Below, piece after piece: positions 26,339 to 34,215 of a DNA stretch of 44,799 nt (position 1 is the first letter of the stretch; the number at the start of each line of letters is the position of its first letter). The notes beneath the pieces were generated by a model that was not told the origin of the DNA, searched no databases, and was given only the letters and a program-made list of their open reading frames with translations. The position numbers and the translations under genes were made by a program. Where the stretch lies: positions 1-44,799 of the forward strand of contig JAAAOI010000231.1 of assembly GCA_009908945.1 (NCBI GenBank). The letters are read 5' to 3'. The stretch comes from Bacteroidota bacterium (GTDB lineage Bacteria > Bacteroidota > Rhodothermia > Rhodothermales > Salinibacteraceae).

Positions 26339-26884
26339 TCACTCCATGTCAAGGAGAAGATCGCTGTACGAGGCGGCAACGAGGTCGTCGTGCTGCACCC
26401 CCAAAAGCGCCATGGCCTGCTTACAGTCACGCAGCAGGGCCGCATGTGCGTCAGCCTCTCCAATGGCCTCCACCTCCACAAACGTACCCAGCCCCTTAAC
26501 CTCATCGAGATGGACTTTCACGTGGTCTACGAAGTAAATCTCCCGCTGCTTATCGACCACCCCGAGCTGTGGAAGGACATGCGACAGGGTACGTAGCAAC
26601 TCCTCTGCATCTGCCGGAGCGTAGAGCTGCACGGCTGAGGACGCGGGCTCTTTCTGGTCGGTACGGTGATACGCGATGAGGTGGGTCTCGATGGTCCCCT
26701 GCCGCAGCTTTAGACGACCCGTAGGCACGCGGAAGTAGGTATCGACCTGATGATCGGTGCCTATGTAGCGATGAGGCACGGCTGTAAGGCGTTTGCGAGC
26801 GGCCACAAGATCGGCGCATCGCGCTTTGATTTCGATATTGTAGACGCCTGACGTGGACGAACTTGGCGCGGGCAGCTCTGGCAT
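26339..26884 (-). CDS. CYTH-domain protein (CyaB/ThTPase-like)
   Basis: The 181-residue protein is a CYTH tunnel-fold enzyme: adenylate cyclase class IV, thiamine triphosphatase or inorganic triphosphatase relatives that bind triphosphate through metal ions. The N-terminal ExExK-like motif reads NIEIKARC (E-I-K). Other family features are DTYFRVPTGRLKLRQG (positive residues lining the tunnel), HLIAYHRTD, REIYFVDHVKVHLDEVKGLG and FVEVEAIGE. The VHLDEVxGLGxFVExE segment is closest to the CyaB-like branch. The start is the ATG at 26884, eight residues before the first beta strand's region; a longer frame to 26992 adds a Cys/His-rich leader of no family likeness. The actual substrate cannot be decided here. 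Confidence 0.85.
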   Translation of the reverse strand: MPELPAPSSSTSGVYNIEIKARCADLVAARKRLTAVPHRYIGTDHQVDTYFRVPTGRLKLRQGTIETHLIAYHRTDQKEPASSAVQLYAPADAEELLRTLSHVLPQLGVVDKQREIYFVDHVKVHLDEVKGLGTFVEVEAIGEADAHAALLRDCKQAMALLGVQHDDLVAASYSDLLLDME

Positions 26885-27111
26885 GGGCGAAAGCAGATGA
26901 TGTCGGGGGCAGTGCGGAGCTTTCCGCTCCGGGCGTGCGTACGCTGTGCAGCAGCAATGGTTAAGGTTGCACATGCCACAGCTACTCGCCACGGCAGGCC
27001 TGTTCGCTTTCGGTAACGAAGCATCTTCTTGCGTTTCCGATTGAACCTCGGTGCTGCATTGTCGATACTACACTAAGTCCTGTGTAACATTCGCTTACAC
27101 CGTCCGATCTT

Positions 27112-27366
27112 ATGCTCCAGCTGGTCATCTTGCTGTTTAGTATCGCACCGTTGCTGGCGGGGATTTACGCATTGCGCACGATGCGTGACAGCTCTCCCGG
27201 GTCGTCTGACGACCCGCCCCCGCCCCCAGACGGAGGCGACCCCTTGCCGAGCGGTCCTGATGCCCCCGCGCCGCACAAAGCACACCCGTCGGTGCCTGGA
27301 AACCGAGGCCCCGTTACGCGGCGGCGGCATCGCCCGGCAGGCACCCCCACGCGGGTCCGCTCGTAG
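27112..27366 (+). CDS. Small single-pass membrane protein with proline-rich tail (hypothetical)
   Basis: The 84-residue frame starts with a hydrophobic segment (LQLVILLFSIAPLLAGIYAL) that would make one membrane helix. A short charged turn follows, then a Pro/Asp/Gly-rich tail (DDPPPPPDGGDPLPSG) and a basic end. The hydrophobic start plus a disordered tail suits a small membrane-anchored protein, but the GC-rich tail could be chance. It lies 59 bases upstream of the HD phosphohydrolase gene on the same strand and could be co-transcribed. I do not recognise a family. Confidence 0.4.
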   Translation: MLQLVILLFSIAPLLAGIYALRTMRDSSPGSSDDPPPPPDGGDPLPSGPDAPAPHKAHPSVPGNRGPVTRRRHRPAGTPTRVRS

Positions 27367-27425
27367 CAGCGCCGGCCTGTTGCCGCGCAGCCGTTCGGCA
27401 TTTCCCTCTTGCCTCCTCCGCGCCC

Positions 27426-28742
27426 GTGTCTGCTGCCAACCGCGACAGCCAGTTCAAGCTATTTTCTGATCCGGTGCACGGGTTTATCTCCGTGCCCAAG
27501 GCTACGTTACTTGCCTTGGTTCAAACGCCCGAAGTCCAACGCCTCCGGCGTATTCGCCAACTGGGTGTGGGGTACTTGGTCTTTCCTGGCGCCGAGCACA
27601 CTCGCTTCAACCACGCGCTCGGCGCTATGGCGCTGATGCAGCGTACCCTGTCAACCCTGGCCGACAAGGGGACCCCCATCGCACCTGAAGAACGCGAGGC
27701 GGCGCTGGTGGCGGCGCTGGTGCACGACATCGGGCATGGTCCGTTCTCCCATACCTTGGAGCACACGCTCATCCAGGACTTCCACCACGAAGCCATGAGC
27801 CGGGCGTTGCTGGTACGGCTTAACGAGCGCTTCGATGGTAAACTGCAGCGGGCGCTGGCGATCTTCGATAACACGTACGAGCGGCCTTTCTTCCACCAGC
27901 TGGTGGCCAGTCAGCTGGACATGGACCGGCTGGATTACCTCCGCCGCGATTCCTTTCACACGGGCGTGGTGGAAGGACGCGTGGGCGTCGATCGCCTGCT
28001 CAAGACGATGCGGGTGGTGCCGGCCGCCGGTGGCCCGGACGCCCGCGTCGTCGTTGAGGCCAAAGGCATGTACGCGGTGGAGAACTTCCTTATCTCGCGA
28101 CGGCTCATGTACTGGCAGGTGTACCTGCACAAGACTGTGCTGGCTGGCGATAAGCTCTTGCACGCGGCTTTTCGCCGGGCACGCACCCACTACAGAGCTG
28201 GTCGATTGGAGATGATTGCCGGCGCCTCCCCTGCCCTCTCCTTCTTCCTTTCGCAGAAGCTGCACGCTGACGATATTGCCCAACCGGACGTCTGCGCTCA
28301 ATACGTGGCGCTGGACGACACCGATGTGCTCTTCACGCTGAAGCAGTGGATGGAGAGTCCGGACCTGATCCTGCGCGATCTCAGCCAACGGTTCATCAAC
28401 CGCGATTTTTTGCGGACAACGTTTTTGACCGAAGATCCGCCGCCCGAAACCCTGGCCGACTGGCAGGCAGCCATCGCTGAACGCCTGGTGAGCGCCGGCT
28501 TCAGCACGCCGGACACCGCTGCCGATGACGCTACCTATTATCTCACACTGGACCATTCCCGCCACGCGGCCTACGAGCAGGTCGACGACTCCATCCAGAT
28601 TCTGCGCCGCGACGGCTCAGTAGTCGAGCTATCCGAGATGGCGGACATCTCTTCGTCCATCCATAGCCTTACGGGCTATGTGGAAAAACCCTACGTATGC
28701 GCGCCCAAATTCCTTTCCCTCGAACCATCCGTTTGTCCATAG
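27426..28742 (+). CDS. HD-domain phosphohydrolase (dNTPase/SAMHD1-like family)
   Basis: The 438-residue product belongs to the HD superfamily branch that includes dNTP triphosphohydrolases and SAMHD1. The N-terminus KLFSDPVHGFISVPK is typical of the branch. The metal site is built from H63 (RFNHALG), H100-D101 (ALVHDIGHGPFSH) and an aspartate in SQLDMDRLDYLRRDS. These proteins hydrolyse nucleotides, commonly dNTPs to nucleoside and triphosphate, but many bacterial members have unknown substrates. The start is a GTG at 27426 (MSAANRDSQF); no ATG is available before the conserved N-terminus. The stop codon is followed two bases later by the ATG of the deacetylase-family gene, so the two are almost surely co-transcribed. 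Confidence 0.9.
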   Translation: MSAANRDSQFKLFSDPVHGFISVPKATLLALVQTPEVQRLRRIRQLGVGYLVFPGAEHTRFNHALGAMALMQRTLSTLADKGTPIAPEEREAALVAALVHDIGHGPFSHTLEHTLIQDFHHEAMSRALLVRLNERFDGKLQRALAIFDNTYERPFFHQLVASQLDMDRLDYLRRDSFHTGVVEGRVGVDRLLKTMRVVPAAGGPDARVVVEAKGMYAVENFLISRRLMYWQVYLHKTVLAGDKLLHAAFRRARTHYRAGRLEMIAGASPALSFFLSQKLHADDIAQPDVCAQYVALDDTDVLFTLKQWMESPDLILRDLSQRFINRDFLRTTFLTEDPPPETLADWQAAIAERLVSAGFSTPDTAADDATYYLTLDHSRHAAYEQVDDSIQILRRDGSVVELSEMADISSSIHSLTGYVEKPYVCAPKFLSLEPSVCP

Positions 28743-28744
28743 GC

Positions 28745-29770
28745 ATGGCTACCGCTTTTGGGGCAAATCAGGCGCACGGTGGCCACGCCAAGGCCGGCCA
28801 CGCCGAGCGGCCGGAGCGGCTGACGCGCACCCTAACGGTGGTGTCGGCCGATGCGCAGCTGCAAGGGGCGCTGCATCCAGTCGATGTTACCGCGGCCGAT
28901 TTAGACCTGCCTGCCCTCGTGCATACGGAGGCGTACCTGCAAACCGTTGTGGATGCCGTGGAAGGCGGCGGGGGTATGCTGGACGCCGACACCTACACCA
29001 CGCCGGATAGCGTGCAGGTAGGGCTGGAGACGCTGGCGGTCCAGCGTGCCCTGGCCGACGCCGTGCTCTCGGGCGACGCCACCAACAGCTTTGCCGCCAC
29101 ACGCCCGCCCGGGCACCACGCCACACCGCGCCACCCCATGGGCTTCTGCCTCTTTTCGAACGTAGCGATCATCGCCGCCTGGATGCGGCAGCAGCACGGC
29201 GTGGCGCGCATCGCGATCGTCGACTTCGACGTGCACCACGGCAACGGCACGCAGGACGTGTTCTACGAGGATCCCGACACCCTCGTCCTCAGCCTGCATC
29301 AACACCCCCTCTACCCGGGCACAGGCCTAATGGAGGAAACGGGCCGTGGGGCCGGTACGGGTGCGACCATCAATGTGCCCCTGCCGGCACGCGCGGGCGA
29401 TGCCGCCTACCGCTACGCTTTCGAGCAGGTGGTGGCCCCGGCTGTGGCGGCCTTCGAGCCGGAGGTGCTGCTGGTGTCGGCCGGCTACGACGCCCATGCC
29501 CACGACCCGCTGGCCCAGATGCAGCTTTCCGCTGAGGGCTTCGCGCTCCTGTTCTACCGGCTGCGCGAAATCGCTGACCAGGCCTGCGGCGGGCGCCTCA
29601 TCGCTGCTCTGGAGGGCGGCTACGACGCCGATGCCCTGGCCGCCAGCGTGCGGGCCTCCCTTCACGTCTTGACGGGGATCGGCGACGCCCCGACGGCCGG
29701 CGAACACGCCCCCGCCGCTGCGATTCGGCAGCCGATCGACGACGTCGCTCAGCTCCATGGGTTGGGGTGA
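28745..29770 (+). CDS. Histone-deacetylase-family amidohydrolase
   Basis: This 341-residue arginase/deacetylase-fold enzyme removes acetyl or related acyl groups from amines. The active-site histidine pair is H124-H125 in RPPGHHA. Zinc ligands are D162 and H164 in DFDVHHGNGTQ and D249 in SAGYDAHAHDPL. EGGYD near the C-terminus completes the class II HDAC/acetylpolyamine amidohydrolase signature. Bacterial members act on polyamines, acetoin-related proteins or acetyl-lysine; the substrate here is unknown. The ATG at 28745 lies two bases after the stop of the HD gene. An earlier start at 28697 would overlap that gene. It converges on hpt. Confidence 0.93.
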   Translation: MATAFGANQAHGGHAKAGHAERPERLTRTLTVVSADAQLQGALHPVDVTAADLDLPALVHTEAYLQTVVDAVEGGGGMLDADTYTTPDSVQVGLETLAVQRALADAVLSGDATNSFAATRPPGHHATPRHPMGFCLFSNVAIIAAWMRQQHGVARIAIVDFDVHHGNGTQDVFYEDPDTLVLSLHQHPLYPGTGLMEETGRGAGTGATINVPLPARAGDAAYRYAFEQVVAPAVAAFEPEVLLVSAGYDAHAHDPLAQMQLSAEGFALLFYRLREIADQACGGRLIAALEGGYDADALAASVRASLHVLTGIGDAPTAGEHAPAAAIRQPIDDVAQLHGLG

Positions 29771-29772
29771 GC

Positions 29773-29793
29773 ACGCGTACCGCGCCTACGCGT
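29773..29793. terminator. Shared hairpin between convergent deacetylase-family and hpt genes
   Basis: ACGCGTA and TACGCGT form a perfect seven-base stem around a seven-base loop. It starts three bases after the deacetylase-family stop and contains the hpt stop codon. No T tract follows on either strand, so it may act as a 3'-end protector or a weak bidirectional terminator. Confidence 0.4.
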
Positions 29794-30382
29794 CATCCCG
29801 ATGGTTCTCTTCCGCCTCGTCGAGGATGTAGATGTCGGGCAGGTTCCGCGCCAGCTGGCCGTAGTCCAGCCCGTAGCCGATGACGAACAGGTTGTCAATC
29901 TCAAAGCCAACGTAGTCAAGCGTCAGCCCCTCGACCTGCGTAGAGGCCGGCTTGTGAAGCAGCGTGGCTACCCGCACCGATGCCGGCTCATGCTGCTGGA
30001 GCCGGTTCAGAATGAACTCCATCGACAGGCCGGTGTCGACGATGTCTTCCACCACGATGACGTGGCGGTCTTTTACATCGGCATCAATCTTTTTGAGCTC
30101 GTGCACCTGGCCCGACGACACCTTCTCCGCGCCGTAGGAGGAGAGCTTTAGGAAGTCGATTTCGCAGTCGATGTCGATGGCGCGCATCAGGTCGGCAGTG
30201 AACATAAACGCGCCGTTCAGCACGCTGATAAGGATGGGTGACGTGCCGGCATAGGCCGCGCTGATTTCCTGACCGAGCTCGCGGATACGGTCTTGCAGGC
30301 GACTGCGGTCGAGGTAGAGCCGGAAGCGCTCGTCGCGGCAGGTGATGGTCGGGGGTGCGGTGGAGGTGGAAGAGACAGCCAT
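29786..30382 (-). CDS. hpt: Hypoxanthine phosphoribosyltransferase
   Basis: This 198-residue purine-salvage enzyme makes IMP (and GMP) from hypoxanthine or guanine and PRPP. The PRPP-binding loop is VIVVEDIVDTGLSMEFIL. The N-terminal SPILISVLNGAFMFTADLMR and the flexible-loop region LKLSSYGAEKVSSGQV match the Hpt family, and VEGLTLDYVGFEIDNLFVIGYGLDY is the typical base-binding region. The start is the ATG at 30382; a longer frame to 30436 adds 18 residues that are not family-like. It follows tilS by 65 bases, the common tilS-hpt order in bacteria, and is the last gene of a long minus-strand run. Confidence 0.95.
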   Translation of the reverse strand: MAVSSTSTAPPTITCRDERFRLYLDRSRLQDRIRELGQEISAAYAGTSPILISVLNGAFMFTADLMRAIDIDCEIDFLKLSSYGAEKVSSGQVHELKKIDADVKDRHVIVVEDIVDTGLSMEFILNRLQQHEPASVRVATLLHKPASTQVEGLTLDYVGFEIDNLFVIGYGLDYGQLARNLPDIYILDEAEENHRDDA

Positions 30383-30447
30383 GAGGCAGAAGGCACTGGA
30401 CAGGGAACGAACCGAAAGGTACAAGAGGCCCGCCACGAAAGGAAGGG

Positions 30448-31863
30448 CTATGGGGCGTAAGAGGGGGTCGGCGTATCAGAATTATACGTTATCTTTGCAA
30501 ACGCGTGGGTGTCGTCTCGCACCCGCACCGGGTCGGCCAGGCGCAAGCCTACCACCCACACGATGCGCGCCACATCGGCCACCACCAGCACGCGGGCGCG
30601 GATGTGAGGCGGCACCTTCGCATCGGTCAGCAGGTCGCTCACCTTTTTGTGGCCCGTCATGCCGAGGGGCTGCAGGGTATCGCCCGGCTGCCAGGGGCGC
30701 ACGGTAAGCGGCCACGCGAGGCGGTCGGCATCCACGATGACGGTGTACGGATCGATGGTATGGAGCGTATCGGGGCGGCCGTTGAGGCGCGTAACCTCAA
30801 GGCGGCCTTGGGGGAGGTCTACAGCGTCCGGTAGGGTGGCCAGTGTGCCGGTCGCGGTTGGCGTTCCCGGCGTCGGGTCGAACCGCAGGGCGTCGCGCTC
30901 GCGCCAGACGGTGCCGCCGGGCCAGGGGATAGACCGCCCTACCTGGGCCTCGCATAAGCTGTACACCTCGTCGGCCGTAGCGGCCGATCGGGGCACGCCC
31001 GGGAGCCAGCGGCGCAGCGCCACCAGGATAAGCCGCGTCTGCCATACCCGGGGCAGCGCGGTCAGCGGATCCAGCCGCAGGCGCCCTCCGCCCTGCTCAT
31101 CGTCCGCCATCGCCACCTGCTCCCAATACTGCGTCAGCGCCGGGGTGACGGTGGCCTCCACATACGCACGCATCAGGTCGGCCGTGCGGGCCATGGCAGG
31201 CACCGCGTCGCGCGTGAGGTGCTGCTTGATGGCCGGCAGCACCTCTGCCCGTAGCGCACCGCGTTCGTACGAGAGGCTCTGGTTGGACGGGTCCTCGCGC
31301 CACGCCAGGTGGTGATGGCGGGCATAGGCGCGGATGGCGCGCCGCCGGGTATGCAGCAGCGGGCGCAGCAGGCGCACGTCCGCGTCCGCGTCCGCATGCA
31401 GGGGGCGCTCAGCGGGCATTCCGGCCAGCCCCTCCGGCCCGCAGCCCCGCAACAGGTTAAGAAGCACCGTCTCGGCTTGGTCGTCGCGGTGGTGGGCTAC
31501 CGCCACGGCAGACGCGCCAACTGCAGCAGCGGCTTCACCAAAGAAGGCATAGCGCACGTCCCGGGCTGCGGCCTGTACAGAGGTGCCCTGCCGCTCGGCC
31601 TCCGCCGCGCCATCGACCTGGTGCACGCGCAGCGGAAGCCTGCGTTTTTCACAGAACGCGCGCACGAGGGCTTCATCGGCGGCCGCGCCTGGCCGGAGGT
31701 TGTAGTTGACGTGTGCCACGTGCACCACAAAGCCCAGGGCATCCAACACGTGAGCCAGCACGATGGAGTCGCACCCGCCGCTCACCCCTACGACGACGGT
31801 GGCGCCGGACGGCACGTCGGCAGCGTCGAGCGCTGCGGCCACGTCATCACGGATCGGGTTCAT
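30448..31863 (-). CDS. tilS: tRNA(Ile)-lysidine synthase
   Basis: This 471-residue ATP-dependent enzyme attaches lysine to C34 of the tRNA-Ile CAU anticodon, making it read AUA. The N-type PP-loop is SGGCDS at residues 28-33 (VVVGVSGGCDSIVLAH). The catalytic core includes HVNYNLRPGAAADEALVRAF, AVAHHRDDQAETVLLNLLRG and HHLAWREDPSNQSLSYERGALR. The C-terminal tRNA-binding TilS domain contains RPWQPGDTLQPLGMTGHKKVSDLLTD (here in part) and ends with the usual RVLVVADVARIVWVVGLRL segment. The ATG overlaps the mutL stop as ATGA (31860-31863), suggesting translational coupling. Confidence 0.96.
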   Translation of the reverse strand: MNPIRDDVAAALDAADVPSGATVVVGVSGGCDSIVLAHVLDALGFVVHVAHVNYNLRPGAAADEALVRAFCEKRRLPLRVHQVDGAAEAERQGTSVQAAARDVRYAFFGEAAAAVGASAVAVAHHRDDQAETVLLNLLRGCGPEGLAGMPAERPLHADADADVRLLRPLLHTRRRAIRAYARHHHLAWREDPSNQSLSYERGALRAEVLPAIKQHLTRDAVPAMARTADLMRAYVEATVTPALTQYWEQVAMADDEQGGGRLRLDPLTALPRVWQTRLILVALRRWLPGVPRSAATADEVYSLCEAQVGRSIPWPGGTVWRERDALRFDPTPGTPTATGTLATLPDAVDLPQGRLEVTRLNGRPDTLHTIDPYTVIVDADRLAWPLTVRPWQPGDTLQPLGMTGHKKVSDLLTDAKVPPHIRARVLVVADVARIVWVVGLRLADPVRVRDDTHAFAKITYNSDTPTPSYAP

Positions 31864-33821
31864 CGGGGGGTGTCTTGGTGAAAGCGGTGGGCCAGGTCAT
31901 CCATCGCGATGCGAATGATGGTGCGGTCGCCCCGAGGGGAGCACAGGGGGTCGGCACACTGGAACAACTCATTGATGAGGCCGCGCATGGCCTTCATGGA
32001 TAATCGTGTACCCACGGGAATGGCACTGCGTTGCGCCATGCTTTGGGCCAACCGCTTGCGCGCCGGGGCCTCATCGGTCGGGCCGCCGGCCCGGTACTGC
32101 TCGATGACATCGCCCAGGATGGTTTCCTCATCTCCCGGACGGATATCGGTGGGGACGCCACGGATTTCGATGGTGTCTTGCTGTTCAAGTGAGACGTCGA
32201 AGCCGAGCGCGCGGAGATGCGGTAAGAGTTCCTGCACAAGCTCATGATCGGCCGGATTCAGCGTTACGCGGTGCGGAAAAAGAAGCTGCTGCGACAGGCC
32301 AAACCCGTTCTCCATGCTGGCCAGGGCGCGCTCGTAGAGGATGCGCTCGTGGGCCGCGGTCTGATCTACGACCATGAGGCCGGAGTGGATCTGGGTGAGA
32401 ATGTAGCGTTCGTGGAGTTGCCAGAGGGGCGTCTCGTCTTCATCCAGGTCCGGCGTATCGGTCTGCTGTGGCACAGCGGTGGACGCGATCTCGGTCTGCG
32501 GCACCTGCTGCGGGGGCGGTGTCGCCGCGTCGTCCGCGGACCAGTCGTAGAACCGCTGCGATAGGTCGCCTGGAGCTTCAGATGAAGCGGGCGCATCGGC
32601 CCACGGGCGCGGTGGTGGCGCGGCGCCCCCCCGGCCACCACCAGGGCTCGGGCCGCGCGGGGTATCGCCTGATGAGGCGCTCTCCTTAGCGGGAGGTGCA
32701 AACTGGCTGCCTTCAAACGAGGGGTTGGATGCAGCGCGCGCGGCCGTGTCGGCGCCCAATGCGCCGGTGTCTGGGTCGTCGGTCTTCCAGTCAATCATGC
32801 CCAGGGCCTGCCGTGCTACGGTCTTCAGCATACCATACACGCCACTCTCATCGTCAAACTTAACCTCCGCCTTGGTCGGGTGCACATTCACGTCTACGTG
32901 CTGCGGGTCGAGGCGCAGAAACAGGGCGTAGAACGGGTACGCGCCGGACGGGATCATGCCTTCGTAGGCCTCTTTCAGGGCGTGATCCAGGTAGTAGTGC
33001 TTGACGTAGCGTCCGTTTACAAACAGGAACTGCTCGCCGCGGGTGCGGCGGTGCACCGAGGGGTCGCCAATGTAGCCGGAGACGCTGAGGTAGCTGGTCT
33101 CCTCTGAGACGCGCACGAGGTGCGCCTTGCGGTCCGCTCCAAAGAGCTCCCCGATGCGATGGCGTAGCTGCGCAGGCCGGTTCTCCTCGCGGCGAGCGAC
33201 GAGCTGGTAGACCTCATTGCCGTTGTGCATGAGGCGGAGGCTTACATCCGGATTCGCAAGGCTCAAGAACTGAAACGTCTCCACCAGGTGCTTAAACTCC
33301 GTAGCTGGCGTCTTCAGGAAGTTACGCCGTGCAGGGACGTTGTAGAACAGGTTGCGCACAGCAAGGGAGGTCCCGTTGGGCGCAGCGCAAGGCGCCTCGT
33401 GCGTGACGTCGCCTCCCTCCACCCGTAGTTCGAGCCCCGCATCGTCGCCGAGGCGCTTGGTCTTCAGTTCAACCTGCGCCACCGCAGCAATGGAAGCCAG
33501 CGCTTCGCCCCGGAAACCGAGCGTATGGAGCCGGTCCAGGTCCTTGGCTGAGCGAATCTTGCTGGTAGCGTGCCGCTTGAAGCAGGCACGGGCGTCGGCC
33601 GGCCCCATGCCCGAGCCATTGTCGACCACCTGCACGAGCGCGCTTCCCGAGGCCTTGAGGATCACCTCAATGTCTGTAGCACCGGCGTCCAGGGCGTTCT
33701 CCACAAGTTCTTTCAGTACAGAGGCGGGGCGTTGCACCACCTCGCCGGCAGCAATCTTGTTGGCTAATGCTTCCGGCATCACGCGAATGATGCCATCCTG
33801 CTGCGTGGATACGTCGGTCAC
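31860..33821 (-). CDS. mutL: DNA mismatch repair protein MutL
   Basis: This is a 653-residue MutL. The N-terminal GHKL ATPase shows LANKIAAGEVVQRPASVLKE, LVENALDAGATDIEV, DNGSGMG and KRHATSKI with TLGFRGEALASI. A Pro/Gly/Ala-rich linker (about residues 345-450) joins it to the C-terminal dimerisation/endonuclease domain. There the metal-binding motif, usually DQHA..E....E, reads DQTAAHERILYE. The usual CPHGR-like motif near the end reads CSPRGDRT. So one metal-ligand histidine is replaced by Thr. The start is a GTG at 33821; it keeps the conserved IIRVMPEALA N-terminus, an in-frame stop lies 12 bases upstream of it, and the next ATG (33779) would trim that region. mutS is not in the window. 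Confidence 0.95.
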   Translation of the reverse strand: MTDVSTQQDGIIRVMPEALANKIAAGEVVQRPASVLKELVENALDAGATDIEVILKASGSALVQVVDNGSGMGPADARACFKRHATSKIRSAKDLDRLHTLGFRGEALASIAAVAQVELKTKRLGDDAGLELRVEGGDVTHEAPCAAPNGTSLAVRNLFYNVPARRNFLKTPATEFKHLVETFQFLSLANPDVSLRLMHNGNEVYQLVARREENRPAQLRHRIGELFGADRKAHLVRVSEETSYLSVSGYIGDPSVHRRTRGEQFLFVNGRYVKHYYLDHALKEAYEGMIPSGAYPFYALFLRLDPQHVDVNVHPTKAEVKFDDESGVYGMLKTVARQALGMIDWKTDDPDTGALGADTAARAASNPSFEGSQFAPPAKESASSGDTPRGPSPGGGRGGAAPPPRPWADAPASSEAPGDLSQRFYDWSADDAATPPPQQVPQTEIASTAVPQQTDTPDLDEDETPLWQLHERYILTQIHSGLMVVDQTAAHERILYERALASMENGFGLSQQLLFPHRVTLNPADHELVQELLPHLRALGFDVSLEQQDTIEIRGVPTDIRPGDEETILGDVIEQYRAGGPTDEAPARKRLAQSMAQRSAIPVGTRLSMKAMRGLINELFQCADPLCSPRGDRTIIRIAMDDLAHRFHQDTPR

Positions 33822-33905
33822 GCGGGGGTTACCTCAAGTGGATGGGTCGAAGGAGCGCAGGCCTGCAACCGCCGCCTGCCCCGGAGCCAGCCGGCAGGTG
33901 CGGGT

Positions 33906-33922
33906 AAAACGCCGGAAGGGCG
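33906..33922 (-). terminator. Weak hairpin after the small tail-anchored protein gene
   Basis: CGCC and GGCG flank a five-base loop and are followed on the minus strand by TTTT. The stem is only four bases, and an additional 12-base palindrome CTGCTATAGCAG overlaps the gene's stop region. It may attenuate readthrough into mutL but is not convincing. Confidence 0.3.
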
Positions 33923-33928
33923 CTCCTG

Positions 33929-34132
33929 CTATAGCAGATAGTACAGGTAGGCAGCAAATGCCAGGAGCAGCGATAGGTAGATGAGCCCAGACCTGTCGCG
34001 CCGCTTGTGGCGCGACTTACGCTTGATGCGCATGCGGTACTTCAGGTCATCTTCCTTCTCCGGATTGTAGTACCGGGGTTCGTAGTCAAACCGCTTGTGT
34101 TTTCGGCGCTTACCCGTAGAAAAGAGGCCCAT
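33929..34132 (-). CDS. Small basic protein with C-terminal membrane anchor
   Basis: The 67-residue product has a very basic, Lys/Arg/Tyr-rich N-terminal part (MGLFSTGKRRKHKRFDYEPR, then KYRMRIKRKSRHKRRDRS). It ends in one hydrophobic helix (LIYLSLLLAFAAYLYYLL) right at the C-terminus. This is a tail-anchored topology with a positive face toward the cytoplasm, suited to contact with acidic lipid heads, RNA or ribosomes. The ATG at 34132 is chosen over an upstream in-frame codon at 34156. It lies between cdsA (phospholipid synthesis) and mutL on the same strand. I do not recognise a named family, but the regular coding pattern and topology make it a credible gene. Confidence 0.75.
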   Translation of the reverse strand: MGLFSTGKRRKHKRFDYEPRYYNPEKEDDLKYRMRIKRKSRHKRRDRSGLIYLSLLLAFAAYLYYLL

Positions 34133-34215
34133 ACAGCTTCGGCGTGTCGGTTGCAATCACCAGGCGATGTAGACCGGCAAGCCTGGGCGATCGTTCCAGC
34201 CCCCGCCGGCAGGCT

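Noticed and set aside
27426-28742. HD phosphohydrolase as an antiphage dNTPase
   Set aside because: There is no accompanying sensor, reverse transcriptase, toxin or mobile-element signature, and its partner is a deacetylase-family gene. A housekeeping role is simpler.
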